Shown: positions 1-7,629, counted from the stretch's first letter. The stretch: DNA of 17,940 nucleotides from Albidovulum sp. (GCA_030837825.1 JAUQYB010000102.1:1-17940); one strand, 5' to 3'. Notes: a model not told the origin generated them from the sequence alone. Numbers and translations are program-made.

Positions 1-279
1 ATCGAGCGCTTCTTCTGCCGCTACCTCTGCCCGCTCGGCGCCGGCATCGCGATCCCGGCCAAGCTGAAGATCTTCGACTGGCTGAAGCGCCGCCCGCAAT
101 GCGGCCGCGAATGCCGCCTGTGCGAGACCAAATGCACCGTCGGCGCGATCGACCCCCTGGGCCGGATCAACGCCAACGAATGCGTGCTCTGCCTGCGCTG
201 CCAGGTGGTTATGAACGACCCGGGCATCTGCCCCGTGCTGAAACGCCGCGCCCGTGCACCGGAAGGGGCGGCCCAATGA
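1..279 (+). CDS. nirI: NosR/NirI-family membrane iron-sulfur flavoprotein, C-terminal end (partial)
   Basis: The gene enters from the left edge; only the last 92 codons, read from base 1, are present, ending in TGA at 277-279. The fragment has the C-terminal polyferredoxin layout of NosR and NirI: FFCRYLCPLG near residues 5-14, then two cysteine groups, CxxxCxxCxxxC around residues 36-45 and CVLCLRC at about 61-67, followed by a CP pair. These would bind two cytoplasmic-side [4Fe-4S] clusters; the FMN domain and membrane helices would lie outside the window. NosR feeds electrons to nitrous oxide reductase, and NirI of Paracoccus denitrificans is needed for nirS expression. I choose nirI because an ApbE gene and then norCB follow directly, the order described for nirIX in P. 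denitrificans, whereas nosR is normally followed by nosZ. The family call is firm; nirI versus nosR is an inference from context. Confidence 0.75.
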   Translation: MERFFCRYLCPLGAGIAIPAKLKIFDWLKRRPQCGRECRLCETKCTVGAIDPLGRINANECVLCLRCQVVMNDPGICPVLKRRARAPEGAAQ

Positions 280-324
280 CCCGGCGGTCCGGCCACCACC
301 CTGCGGGCGAAGGCGCCACTCCCC

Positions 325-342
325 GGCGCTGCGGGCAGCGCC
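325..342 (+). other. Perfect GC-rich hairpin between nirI and nirX
   Basis: Bases 325-332 (GGCGCTGC) and 335-342 (GCAGCGCC) are perfect inverted repeats separated by only GG. The RNA would form a 7-bp stem with a CGGG loop. It lies 45 nt after the nirI stop and 25 nt before the nirX ATG. There is no T tract, so it is not a classical terminator. It could be an mRNA-processing or stabilising element, or chance in GC-rich DNA. Confidence 0.4.
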
Positions 343-367
343 CCCGGCCCCGCCCACGGAGCGCACC

Positions 368-1267
368 ATGAACCGTCGCAGAGTCCTGACCGTCGTCGCC
401 GCCTGCCTGCTTGTCGCACCCGCCCGCGCCACGCCGACTGCGGTATGGACCGGGCGCGCGATGGGGGCCGAGGCGCTCATCGTCCTGCGCGGCGCCGATC
501 GCGTCCGGTCCCGCCGGGTCTTCGCGCGGGTGGAGGCCGAGCTTCGGCGGGTGGAGTCGCATTTCTCGCTCCACGCCGATTCGGCGCTGGCCCGGCTGAA
601 CCGCGACGGCCGGCTCGCCCGTCCGGCGCCCGAAATCCGCGCGGTCTTCGATCTCGCCGGACGGGTATGGCAGGCGACCGGCGGCGTGTTCGACCCCTCG
701 ATCCAGCCGCTGTGGCTCGCCACCGCCACGGGGGGCGATACCGATGCGGCGCGCGCGCTGGTCGGCTGGGACGGTGTGCGGATCGGCGCGGACGAGATCG
801 CGCTCGCCCCCGGCATGGCGCTCACCTTCAACGGCATCGCCCAGGGGCACGCCGCCGACCGGATCGCGGAGATGCTCCGCGCCGAGGGATTCGGCGACGT
901 GCTGATCGACATCGGCGAGGTCATGGCGCTCGGCCGCAATGCCCGCGGCGCCTGGCAGGCCGCCATCGCCGCGCCGGACGGGGCGGAACTGGCCCGCGTC
1001 GGGCTCGAGGACCGGGCGCTCGCGACGTCCTCGCCCGCGGCAACGAGGATCGGCGCGGGAATGCCCCACATCCTCCATCCGGCCGGCCTGCCGCCCCGCT
1101 GGGCCACCGTCGCGGTCTCGGCCCCCGACGCGGCCACGGCGGACGCGCTGTCCACCGCGTTCTGCCTGATGGACGCGGACGCCATCGGCCGTGCCCTCGG
1201 TCGCTTCCCCGCCGCCCGGATCGAGGCGATCACGGACGATCACGGACGCGCGATTGACTTTGGTTAA
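368..1267 (+). CDS. nirX: ApbE-family FMN transferase, NirX/NosX type
   Basis: This 299-residue protein belongs to the ApbE family, which covalently attaches FMN from FAD to a threonine of target proteins such as NosR/NirI in the periplasm. An N-terminal signal (NRRR then a hydrophobic stretch to about residue 21, ending ARA) suggests Tat export; a lipobox-like VAAC at 10-13 is probably too early to be used. Family motifs are visible: GGVFDPSIQPL (105-115), NGIAQGHAADR (155-165), DIGE (181-184), the ATS loop (219-221), HILHPAG (234-240) and DALST (259-263). The ATG at 368 has GGAG seven bases upstream. An in-frame GTG at 254 would overlap nirI and add low-complexity sequence, so I reject it. 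In Paracoccus, NosX and NirX are functionally interchangeable for N2O reductase maturation. The neighbouring nirI is the expected substrate. The name nirX rather than nosX rests on position. Confidence 0.85.
   Translation: MNRRRVLTVVAACLLVAPARATPTAVWTGRAMGAEALIVLRGADRVRSRRVFARVEAELRRVESHFSLHADSALARLNRDGRLARPAPEIRAVFDLAGRVWQATGGVFDPSIQPLWLATATGGDTDAARALVGWDGVRIGADEIALAPGMALTFNGIAQGHAADRIAEMLRAEGFGDVLIDIGEVMALGRNARGAWQAAIAAPDGAELARVGLEDRALATSSPAATRIGAGMPHILHPAGLPPRWATVAVSAPDAATADALSTAFCLMDADAIGRALGRFPAARIEAITDDHGRAIDFG
1254..1267 (+). promoter_or_regulatory. FNR/NNR-type binding palindrome for the norC promoter
   Basis: The 14 bases read TTGAC-TTTG-GTTAA; the reverse strand reads TTAAC-N4-GTCAA, the form of site bound by NO-responsive Crp/Fnr regulators such as Paracoccus NNR. 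The two halves differ from a perfect palindrome at one position. The site encodes the last residues and stop codon of nirX, and its centre is about 75 bp before the norC ATG. With class II geometry (centre at -41.5) transcription would start near 1302, and the hexamer CAGAGT at 1290-1295 would fall in the -10 position, a weak match. The start site is inferred; the palindrome is directly visible. Confidence 0.75.
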
Positions 1268-1334
1268 GGTGCGGCCCCGCCCGCTCCACCAGAGTGCGCC
1301 CACGATCAACTGCTCCCCCGAAGGAGAAAGCGCA

Positions 1335-1787
1335 ATGCGCGAAGTCATGACCAAGAGCATGGCCCGCAACATATTCTATGGCGGATCCCTGTTCTTCATC
1401 CTCATCTTCGTCGGATTGACGGCGCAAAGCCACCGTTACATCCGCACGACATCGACCGACGCCGCCGGGCTGACCGACAGCGTCGCGGCAGGCAAGCACC
1501 TGTGGGAAAAGCATGCCTGCATCAACTGCCACACGATCCTGGGCGAAGGCGCCTACTTCGCGCCCGAACTTGCCAATGTGATGACCCGCTGGGGCGTCGC
1601 GGACGATCCGCAGGGGGCCTTCGACGCGCTCAAGGGCTGGATGGATTCGATGCCCTCGGGCATCGAGGGCCGCCGCCAGATGCCGCAGTTCAACCTGACG
1701 GACGACGAATACCGTCAGCTTGCCGACTTCCTGCTGTGGGTGAACAAGATCCGCGCGCAGGACTGGCCCCCGAACGACGCGGGCTGA
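1335..1787 (+). CDS. norC: Nitric oxide reductase cytochrome c subunit NorC
   Basis: This 150-residue protein is the membrane-anchored c-type cytochrome of the cNOR complex. It accepts electrons from periplasmic cytochrome c or cupredoxin donors and passes them to NorB. A single N-terminal membrane helix at about residues 12-30 anchors it with the haem domain in the periplasm. The haem c motif CINCH is at 62-66, and the likely axial methionine is M115 in GRRQMPQF. It ends in WPPNDAG, like Paracoccus NorC, and has the usual family length. The ATG at 1335 follows AAGGAG at a good distance. It is the first gene of norCBQDEF, with norB 12 bp downstream, and lies behind the NNR-type site at 1254-1267. 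Identification is secure. Confidence 0.97.
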   Translation: MREVMTKSMARNIFYGGSLFFILIFVGLTAQSHRYIRTTSTDAAGLTDSVAAGKHLWEKHACINCHTILGEGAYFAPELANVMTRWGVADDPQGAFDALKGWMDSMPSGIEGRRQMPQFNLTDDEYRQLADFLLWVNKIRAQDWPPNDAG

Positions 1788-1799
1788 GGAGACAGGACG

Positions 1800-3197
1800 A
1801 TGAAATACCAGACACAGAAAATCGCGCTGGCCTACTTCCTGGTGGCAATGGCGCTCTTTGCCGTGCAGGTCTCGATGGGCCTGATCCTGGGCTGGATCTA
1901 CGTCAGCCCCAACTTCCTGGCCGACTACCTGCCCTTCAACATCGGCCGGATGCTGCATACCAACAGCCTCATCGTCTGGCTGCTTTTGGGCTTCTTCGGC
2001 GCCGCCTACTACCTCCTGCCCGAGGAGACCGAGCGCGAAATCTACTCGCCGAAGCTCGCCTGGCTGCAACTGGCGATCTTTGTGCTCGGCACCGCCGGCG
2101 TGGTCGTCACCTACTACTTCAACCTTTTCGAGGGCAACTACGTGCTCGGCAAGCAGGGCCGCGAGTTCCTCGAACAGCCGACCTGGGTGAAGGCGGGGAT
2201 CGTCGTCGCGGCGCTGATCTTCCTCTTCAACGTAACCATGACGGTGCTGGCCGGCAAGAAGACCGCGATCACCAACATCCTGCTTCTCGGCCTCTGGGGC
2301 CTCGCACTCCTGTTCCTCTTCGCCTTCTACAACCCGTCGAACCTCGCGCTCGACAAGATGTACTGGTGGTATGTCGTCCACCTCTGGGTCGAGGGCACCT
2401 GGGAACTGGTGATGGCCTCGATCCTGGCCTTCCTGATGCTGAAGCTGACCGGCGTCGACCGCGAGGTGGTGGAGAAATGGCTCTACGTCATCGTCGCCGC
2501 GGCGCTCTTCTCGGGCATCCTCGGCACCGGACACCACTACTACTGGATCGGCACGCCGGGTTACTGGCAGTGGATCGGCTCGATCTTCTCGTCGCTCGAG
2601 GTGGTGCCGTTCTTCGCGATGATGGCCTTCGCCTTCGTGATGGTCTGGAAGGGCCGGCGCGACCATCCGAACAAGGCGGCACTGCTGTGGTCGCTCGGCT
2701 GCGCCACGCTGGCCTTCTTCGGCGCCGGCGTCTGGGGGTTCCTCCACACGCTTCACGGGGTGAACTTCTACACCCATGGCACCCAGATCACCGCCGCCCA
2801 CGGCCACCTCGCCTTCTTCGGCGCCTATGTCTGCCTCAACCTCGCGATCATCAGCTACGCCATGCCGCACCTTCTGGGGCGCGACCCCTACAACCAGGTG
2901 CTCAACATGGCGTCGTTCTGGCTGATGTCGGGCGGCATGGTCTTCATGACCTTCACGCTGACCTTCGCGGGCACCGTGCAGACGCACCTCCAGCGGGTGA
3001 TGGGCGAGGCCTACATGGACGTGCAGGACCAGCTCTGGATCTTCTTCGCCATGCGCTTCGGCTCGGGCGTGGCGGTGGTCCTCGGCGCGGTCCTGTTCAT
3101 CTACGCCGTGCTCGTGCCCCGGCGCGAGATCATCGAGCCGGGTCCGCTGGAACAGGACCGGATCACCCATGATCCCGACCACATGGCCGCGGAGTGA
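1800..3197 (+). CDS. norB: Nitric oxide reductase catalytic subunit NorB
   Basis: This 465-residue haem-copper-oxidase-type membrane protein reduces 2 NO to N2O at a haem b3/non-haem iron (FeB) centre. All key residues are present: H53 and H336 for low-spin haem b, H334 for haem b3, and H194, H245 and H246 for FeB. The conserved glutamates E198, E202 and E267 match those around the active site of known NorB proteins. About twelve hydrophobic helices span the sequence. There is no quinol-oxidising N-terminal extension, so it is the cNorB form that works with NorC. GAGGAG precedes the ATG and overlaps the norC stop codon. The 3' end overlaps norQ by four bases (GTGA), implying translational coupling. 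No defect is visible. Confidence 0.98.
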   Translation: MKYQTQKIALAYFLVAMALFAVQVSMGLILGWIYVSPNFLADYLPFNIGRMLHTNSLIVWLLLGFFGAAYYLLPEETEREIYSPKLAWLQLAIFVLGTAGVVVTYYFNLFEGNYVLGKQGREFLEQPTWVKAGIVVAALIFLFNVTMTVLAGKKTAITNILLLGLWGLALLFLFAFYNPSNLALDKMYWWYVVHLWVEGTWELVMASILAFLMLKLTGVDREVVEKWLYVIVAAALFSGILGTGHHYYWIGTPGYWQWIGSIFSSLEVVPFFAMMAFAFVMVWKGRRDHPNKAALLWSLGCATLAFFGAGVWGFLHTLHGVNFYTHGTQITAAHGHLAFFGAYVCLNLAIISYAMPHLLGRDPYNQVLNMASFWLMSGGMVFMTFTLTFAGTVQTHLQRVMGEAYMDVQDQLWIFFAMRFGSGVAVVLGAVLFIYAVLVPRREIIEPGPLEQDRITHDPDHMAAE

Positions 3198-4009
3198 GCG
3201 ACATGGACGGAACCTTCGACCGGAAGGGGGCGGCTGACGCCCCCTTCTACCTGCCGCAGGGCGACGAATGCGACGTCTTCGCGGCGGCCTACACAAACCG
3301 CCTTCCGCTGCTTCTGAAGGGTCCCACGGGCTGCGGCAAGACCCGCTTCGTCGCCCACATGGCCGCAAGGCTCGGCCGGCCGCTTTTCACCGTCGCCTGC
3401 CATGACGACCTCTCCGCCGCCGACCTGATCGGGCGCTACCTGCTGAAGGGCGGCGAAACCGTCTGGGTCGACGGGCCGTTGACCCGCGCCGTGCGGGAAG
3501 GCGCGATCTGCTACCTTGACGAGGTGGTCGAGGCGCGCAAGGACGTGACCGTGGTGCTCCACCCCCTCACCGACGACCGCCGCATCCTGCCGATCGACCG
3601 CACCGGCGAGGAACTGGAAGCGGCGCCGGGCTTCATGCTGGTCGCCTCCTACAACCCCGGCTACCAGAACATCCTCAAGACGATGAAGCCCTCGACCCGC
3701 CAGCGCTTCGTCAGCCTCGACTTCACCTTCCCCCGGCCCGAGCACGAAATCCCCGTCGTCGCGCGCGAAAGCGGCCTGGCCGAAGAGCGGGTGAAGCCGC
3801 TCGTGCGGCTTGCCAACAAGTTCCGCGCGCTGAAGGGGCAGGACCTGGAGGAAGGCACCTCGACCCGTCTCGTCGTCTATGCGGCGACGCTCATCGCTGA
3901 AGGCATGGCGCCCGACCGGGCGATCCGCGTCGCGATGATCGAGCCACTGACCGACGACGAAGACACCAAACGCGGGCTCCTCGATCTCGTCACCGCCGTT
4001 TTCGGGTGA
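3194..4009 (+). CDS. norQ: NorQ, MoxR-type AAA+ ATPase for NO reductase activation
   Basis: This 271-residue AAA+ ATPase of the MoxR/CbbQ/NorQ group works with the VWA-domain protein NorD to install the non-haem iron in NorB, on the cytoplasmic side. The Walker A motif GPTGCGKT is at 43-50 and Walker B (AICYLDE) at 104-110. A sensor-1 asparagine lies in ASYNPGYQN near 154, and arginines in STRQRF around 168-171 are arginine-finger candidates. The GTG at 3194 overlaps the norB stop as GTGA. An in-frame ATG at 3203 is the alternative start and would remove three residues. norD follows after 9 bp. The norQD pair directly after norCB is the usual arrangement. Confidence 0.95.
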   Translation: MSDMDGTFDRKGAADAPFYLPQGDECDVFAAAYTNRLPLLLKGPTGCGKTRFVAHMAARLGRPLFTVACHDDLSAADLIGRYLLKGGETVWVDGPLTRAVREGAICYLDEVVEARKDVTVVLHPLTDDRRILPIDRTGEELEAAPGFMLVASYNPGYQNILKTMKPSTRQRFVSLDFTFPRPEHEIPVVARESGLAEERVKPLVRLANKFRALKGQDLEEGTSTRLVVYAATLIAEGMAPDRAIRVAMIEPLTDDEDTKRGLLDLVTAVFG

Positions 4010-4018
4010 GGCCGGCCG

Positions 4019-5971
4019 ATGTCCGGGATCGAGATCGAGCCATGGGAACCCGAGGAAACCGTCGGGAAACTGTGGCACGCCTTTGCCAGCCGTCTTGACG
4101 CCCCAAGCGTCTACGACGGAGCCCGTGTCGACCTTTCCGAGGTCGGCGGACGGCTGGCAGTCCTTTTCCGCGGCCTCGGCGGCGGCGCCGCGGTCGAGAT
4201 CAAGCCGGTCGCGCCGGAACGGTCCGGCCACCGCCTGTCGCTGCGGCGCCGCCTCGGGACCGAGGCCGAGACGACGCCGCGCGCCTCCTTCGACGGCGAG
4301 GCGCTGCGCCTGCCCGAGAGCCTTGCGGTCTTTCCCGCGGCCGAAGCGAATGCCGCGCTCTACATCTGGCTCGCCGCCGCCGCCGCCCACGCGGGCGCCC
4401 CGCAGACCACGGACGACCCCCTGCGCGCCGATCTTTGCGCGCTGATCGCGGCGCGCGAGATGACGCGCGCGACGCTTGCCGATGCGCCGGGTTTCGCGCG
4501 CCTTCACGCCGATCTTGCCCGCGCGCATCTCGACAGCCGCCGCGTGCCGCATCTGCCCGAGGCCGAGCGCACCGTCGAAGCCGTGATCCGCCATCTTCTC
4601 GGCGATCCCGCGCACCTTTCGCGGAAGGCCGGGCGCATGCTCGCCGCCATCGAGATGGGCGATCTGTCCGCCTGGCGCGCCCCGCGCGGCTACCGCAGCT
4701 TCCAGCCGGTGCCGCTGTGGCCCGATCTGCGCCCCCTTGCCTTCTCGGCCGCGACCGCGGTTGAGACGCGCGCGACCGACGGCAGCGCCGAACAGGCCGA
4801 GGGCCGCGCCCATCGTGCCCGCCGCCGCAAGTCCGACCAGATCGAGCGCAACGACAGCTTCATCCTCCACAAGTTCGAGGCGATCCTCAGTTGGGCCGAG
4901 TTCATCAACCTCAACCGCCGGGTCGAGGAGGACGAGAACGACGACGCCAAGAAGGCCGCCGACGACATGGACGAGATCGGCCTTGGCCAGATCTCCAAGG
5001 CCCCGGCGACGCGGCTGAAGCTCCATCTCGACCTCGCGCCCGAGGACGTCGACCGCGAGCGGCTTGCAGGTCAGGCGACATACCCCGAATGGGACGCCCG
5101 CGCCGGCGCCTACCTGCCCGCCCACGCCCGCGTCCTGACCTCGGCCGTGGAGCCGGGGGCGGAGGAGCCTGCCTTCCGCACCGATCCGCGCGCCGCCCGC
5201 CGCATCCGCGCCGTCAAGCGCCAGTTCGAGGCACTCAGACCCGCCCGCATCCTGACGGCCGGCCACCGCGATGGCGACGAGCTGGACACCGACCGCGCGA
5301 TCCGCTCCCGCGTCGACCTGCTGGCCACCGGCGAGGGCGACGACCGGGTCTGGCTCCAGAACCGCACCGAAAAACGCGATCTCGCCGTGTCGATCCTGCT
5401 CGACGTGTCGCGCTCGACCGAATCGGCGGTTCCCGGCCACGGGCATGAGGGCCGCGCGGTGATCGACATCGAGCGCGAGGCGCTGGCGGCGCTCGCCTGG
5501 GGGCTCGACGCCTGCGGCGACGATTTCGCCATCCACGCCTTTTCCTCGCTGAAGCGCGACCGGGTCTATGTCCAGACCGCCAAGCGCTTCGGCGAACCGA
5601 TGACCACGGCGGTGGAGGCGCGCATCGCCGGCCTGAAACCCGGCCACTACACCCGGCTCGGCGCCGCGATCCGCCATGCCTCGGCCGGCCTCTCGCGCGA
5701 AGCGCGGCGGCGCCGGCTCCTCTTGGTCATCACCGACGGCAAGCCCAACGACCTCGACCATTACGAGGGCCGCCACGGCATCGAAGACAGCCGCAAGGCG
5801 GTCGAGGAGGCGCGGCGCATGGGTCATGCCGTCTTCGGCATCACCGTCGACCGCGACGGCAAGTCCTGGTTCCCGCGGCTGTTCGGCCAGGGCGGCTATA
5901 CCGTGATCCCGCACCCGGAAAAGCTGACCCAGGCGCTTCCGCAGATCTACCGGCAGCTCGTGGGCGCATGA
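4019..5971 (+). CDS. norD: NorD, VWA-domain partner of NorQ
   Basis: This 650-residue protein is the cytoplasmic VWA partner of NorQ and is required for an active NO reductase. The C-terminal third is a von Willebrand A domain. Its metal-ion site begins with DVSRS at 462-466 and continues with the TDGKPND segment from 572. The middle has a very acidic stretch, EEDENDD at about 303-309, next to lysines, probably an exposed linker. The N-terminal half is alanine-rich and helical with no obvious motif. Length and layout fit the long NorD/CbbO type. TGAGG at the end of norQ could serve as ribosome-binding site. The stop overlaps norE by four bases (ATGA). Confidence 0.94.
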   Translation: MSGIEIEPWEPEETVGKLWHAFASRLDAPSVYDGARVDLSEVGGRLAVLFRGLGGGAAVEIKPVAPERSGHRLSLRRRLGTEAETTPRASFDGEALRLPESLAVFPAAEANAALYIWLAAAAAHAGAPQTTDDPLRADLCALIAAREMTRATLADAPGFARLHADLARAHLDSRRVPHLPEAERTVEAVIRHLLGDPAHLSRKAGRMLAAIEMGDLSAWRAPRGYRSFQPVPLWPDLRPLAFSAATAVETRATDGSAEQAEGRAHRARRRKSDQIERNDSFILHKFEAILSWAEFINLNRRVEEDENDDAKKAADDMDEIGLGQISKAPATRLKLHLDLAPEDVDRERLAGQATYPEWDARAGAYLPAHARVLTSAVEPGAEEPAFRTDPRAARRIRAVKRQFEALRPARILTAGHRDGDELDTDRAIRSRVDLLATGEGDDRVWLQNRTEKRDLAVSILLDVSRSTESAVPGHGHEGRAVIDIEREALAALAWGLDACGDDFAIHAFSSLKRDRVYVQTAKRFGEPMTTAVEARIAGLKPGHYTRLGAAIRHASAGLSREARRRRLLLVITDGKPNDLDHYEGRHGIEDSRKAVEEARRMGHAVFGITVDRDGKSWFPRLFGQGGYTVIPHPEKLTQALPQIYRQLVGA

Positions 5972-6531
5972 CCCAGCGGGACCAAACCGGCCACAGCCCG
6001 TTCGACGACCTGCCCGGCGACCTGATGATCTGGGTCCTGATCGTGTCGGAGCTTCTGGTCTTCGGCGCCGGGCTCGCGGCCTTCCTCGGCGTGCGGCTCA
6101 CCGATCCGGCAGGTTTCGCCGCCGCGCAGGATCACCTCCACCGCGCCGCGGCCGGGGTGAACACCGTCGTCCTCGTCACTTCGGGCTGGCTCGCAGCACT
6201 CGGCGCGCAGGCGGTGGAGGCGGGGCGCATCGCGCGGTCCCGCGCGCTCCTGACCGCGGCGGCCGCGCTCGGCGCCGTCTTCCTCGGCATCAAATGGGCC
6301 GAATATGCCGGCAAGGCGGCCGAGGGGATCGGGGTGGAGACGCATCCGTTCTTCACCTTCTACTACCTCATCACCGGCTTTCACGCCGCCCATGTCGCGG
6401 CGGGGATCGTCGTGCTGCTGCTCGTCGCCTTCCGGGCGCGGCCGCGCGAGGTCGAGGCGGGGACCGCCTTCTGGCACATGGTGGACCTCGTCTGGGTTCT
6501 CGTCTTCCCCGTGATCTATCTGCTGAGGTAG
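5968..6531 (+). CDS. norE: NorE, cytochrome c oxidase subunit III-like membrane protein
   Basis: This 187-residue integral membrane protein belongs to the haem-copper oxidase subunit III family. About five helices are visible, beginning with IWVLIVSELLVFGAG near residues 22-36. The C-terminus reads FWHMVDLVWVLVFPVIYLL, the subunit III signature segment. In Paracoccus, norE and norF are not part of the purified NorCB complex, but their loss lowers NO reduction, so they probably help assembly or stability. Its ATG overlaps the norD stop, and norF follows after 3 bp. The gene is intact. The family and its place in the operon make the name safe, though its biochemical role is not settled. Confidence 0.9.
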   Translation: MTQRDQTGHSPFDDLPGDLMIWVLIVSELLVFGAGLAAFLGVRLTDPAGFAAAQDHLHRAAAGVNTVVLVTSGWLAALGAQAVEAGRIARSRALLTAAAALGAVFLGIKWAEYAGKAAEGIGVETHPFFTFYYLITGFHAAHVAAGIVVLLLVAFRARPREVEAGTAFWHMVDLVWVLVFPVIYLLR

Positions 6532-6534
6532 GCG

Positions 6535-6801
6535 ATGGCGCAGGTGACGAAGGCCTGGATGCTCCTGCTCGCGCTTTCGGGCGGCTCGACCGTCCTGTCG
6601 ATCGCCGTCGCCCGTGGCGCGCTGACCGGCACGGCCGTCACGCTGGGCGGGGCGGCGATCCTGACGCTCGCCTGGGCCAAGGCGCGGACGATCCTGAACG
6701 CCTACCTCAGGCTCGACGAGGCGCCGGCCTTCCGCCGCGGCTTCGGCCTGACGCTCGCGCTCTACGCGCTGCTGCTGCTGGCACTCTATCTCGGCGGCTA
6801 G
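6535..6801 (+). CDS. norF: NorF, small membrane protein of the nor operon
   Basis: This 88-residue protein is hydrophobic, with helices at roughly residues 8-26, 32-50 and 70-87, the last two separated by a short charged loop (NAYLRLDEAPAFRR). It occupies the norF position directly after norE. The segment ILNAYLRLDEAP resembles the small subunit IV-like proteins found beside subunit III homologues. GAGG at 6525-6528 lies seven bases before the ATG and overlaps the end of norE. It is the last gene of norCBQDEF; the next gene is convergent 9 bp away. The function is presumed accessory to NorCB assembly; identification rests on position, size and hydrophobicity. Confidence 0.85.
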   Translation: MAQVTKAWMLLLALSGGSTVLSIAVARGALTGTAVTLGGAAILTLAWAKARTILNAYLRLDEAPAFRRGFGLTLALYALLLLALYLGG

Positions 6802-6818
6802 GACCGACGGTCAGCCGC
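6794..6818. terminator. Hairpin shared by the convergent norF and regulator 3' ends
   Basis: GCGGCT (6794-6799) pairs with AGCCGC (6813-6818), and GACC (6802-6805) pairs with GGTC (6809-6812). The loop is GAC and a two-base bulge (AG, 6800-6801) lies on the left arm, giving a 10-bp GC-rich stem. Both stop codons lie inside it: norF TAG at 6799-6801 and the regulator's TGA at 6811-6813. No T tract follows on either strand, so intrinsic termination is not assured. It may protect both 3' ends or act with Rho. Confidence 0.5.
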
Positions 6819-7521
6819 GGTTCCAGGCCTCGGCCGGGTCTTCCTCGGCATAGTCCCTGAGCGCCGCCACATCGGCGATCTCGGCGTGGTTCTGCAGCAC
6901 CTTCACGCCGACCTTGCGCAGCTTCTGGAAGGCCCGGCTCAGGCTTTCGGGCTTCATGCCCAGGCGGCCGGCGATTAGCACCTTGTCGTAGGGCAGCGTC
7001 ACCTCGCATCGCCCCTCGTCGCAGCGCGCAAGCTCCAGCAGGAACTCCGCCACCCGCTGCGCCCCGGTCTGCGCCTTCAACTGCTCCACCTGCGCCACGA
7101 GGCTGTGCAGATGCGCGAAGGTTGCGGTCAGGATCGAGACGGCGATCTGGGGATTGCTCTCGATCAGCCGCAGCACGGCGTCGGCCTCGATCCGGATCAG
7201 CTCGCAATCGGTCGCGGCCTCGGCGGCCACCGGATAGACGTCGTGGCGGAAGGCCACGGCCTCGCCGAAGCTGTGCCCGCGGGTGAAGACACCGACGACC
7301 GCCTCGGCCCCGCTCGGCGCGACGCGGTAGAGCTTCACCCAACCGCTGACGACGATGTAGATCGCGGTGGCCCGCTCGCCCTGCAGGAAGATCGTCGCGC
7401 CGCGGTCGAAGCTGCGCACCCGCGCCCAGGCCAGCACCTTTGCGGCGACCTCGTCGCCGGTCCCCGCGAGAAGCAGCGACTTCCGTGCGATCGCCTCGTG
7501 TTCAGGCGTCAACTGTGCCAT
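6811..7521 (-). CDS. nnrR: Crp/Fnr-family NO-responsive regulator (DNR/NnrR type)
   Basis: This 236-residue protein has a cyclic-nucleotide-binding-like sensor domain (about 25-125), a long dimerisation helix (about 125-160) and a C-terminal winged helix. The helix-turn-helix (182-201) contains ESLSR with E192, S195 and R196, the three residues by which FNR reads TTGA half-sites. That fits the TTGAC-N4-GTTAA palindrome before norC. The N-terminal cysteine cluster that holds the [4Fe-4S] centre of FNR is absent; the only cysteines are C106, C167 and C172. This places it with DNR/NnrR/NNR, which sense NO through haem, and not with O2-sensing FNR. GAGGTGG upstream of the ATG is a good ribosome-binding site. 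It probably activates nor and other denitrification genes. The exact subfamily name is inferred from the sequence and location. Confidence 0.85.
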   Translation of the reverse strand: MAQLTPEHEAIARKSLLLAGTGDEVAAKVLAWARVRSFDRGATIFLQGERATAIYIVVSGWVKLYRVAPSGAEAVVGVFTRGHSFGEAVAFRHDVYPVAAEAATDCELIRIEADAVLRLIESNPQIAVSILTATFAHLHSLVAQVEQLKAQTGAQRVAEFLLELARCDEGRCEVTLPYDKVLIAGRLGMKPESLSRAFQKLRKVGVKVLQNHAEIADVAALRDYAEEDPAEAWNRG

Positions 7522-7629
7522 TCAAGCCACCTCGTTTCGCCGTCACTGCCACAGAAGGCCCCGAGCCGCCAGCCTTGATGCGCCGCGCGGACGAGTTTGC
7601 CGCAGCCGCCCGCCCAAGCCGGCAGGCCG

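Noticed and set aside
254..367. GTG start extending nirX upstream by 38 codons
   Set aside because: It would overlap nirI, read through the hairpin at 325-342 and place proline/arginine-rich sequence before a good signal peptide; the ATG at 368 has its own GGAG.
3101..5914. Minus-strand open frame of about 940 codons opposite norQ and norD
   Set aside because: The translation is low-complexity and the plus strand encodes intact NorQ and NorD with Walker and VWA motifs; it is a codon-bias shadow.
7499..7514. TTCAGGCGTCAA near the nnrR start as an FNR box
   Set aside because: The half-site spacing is two bases too short and it lies within the first codons of nnrR.
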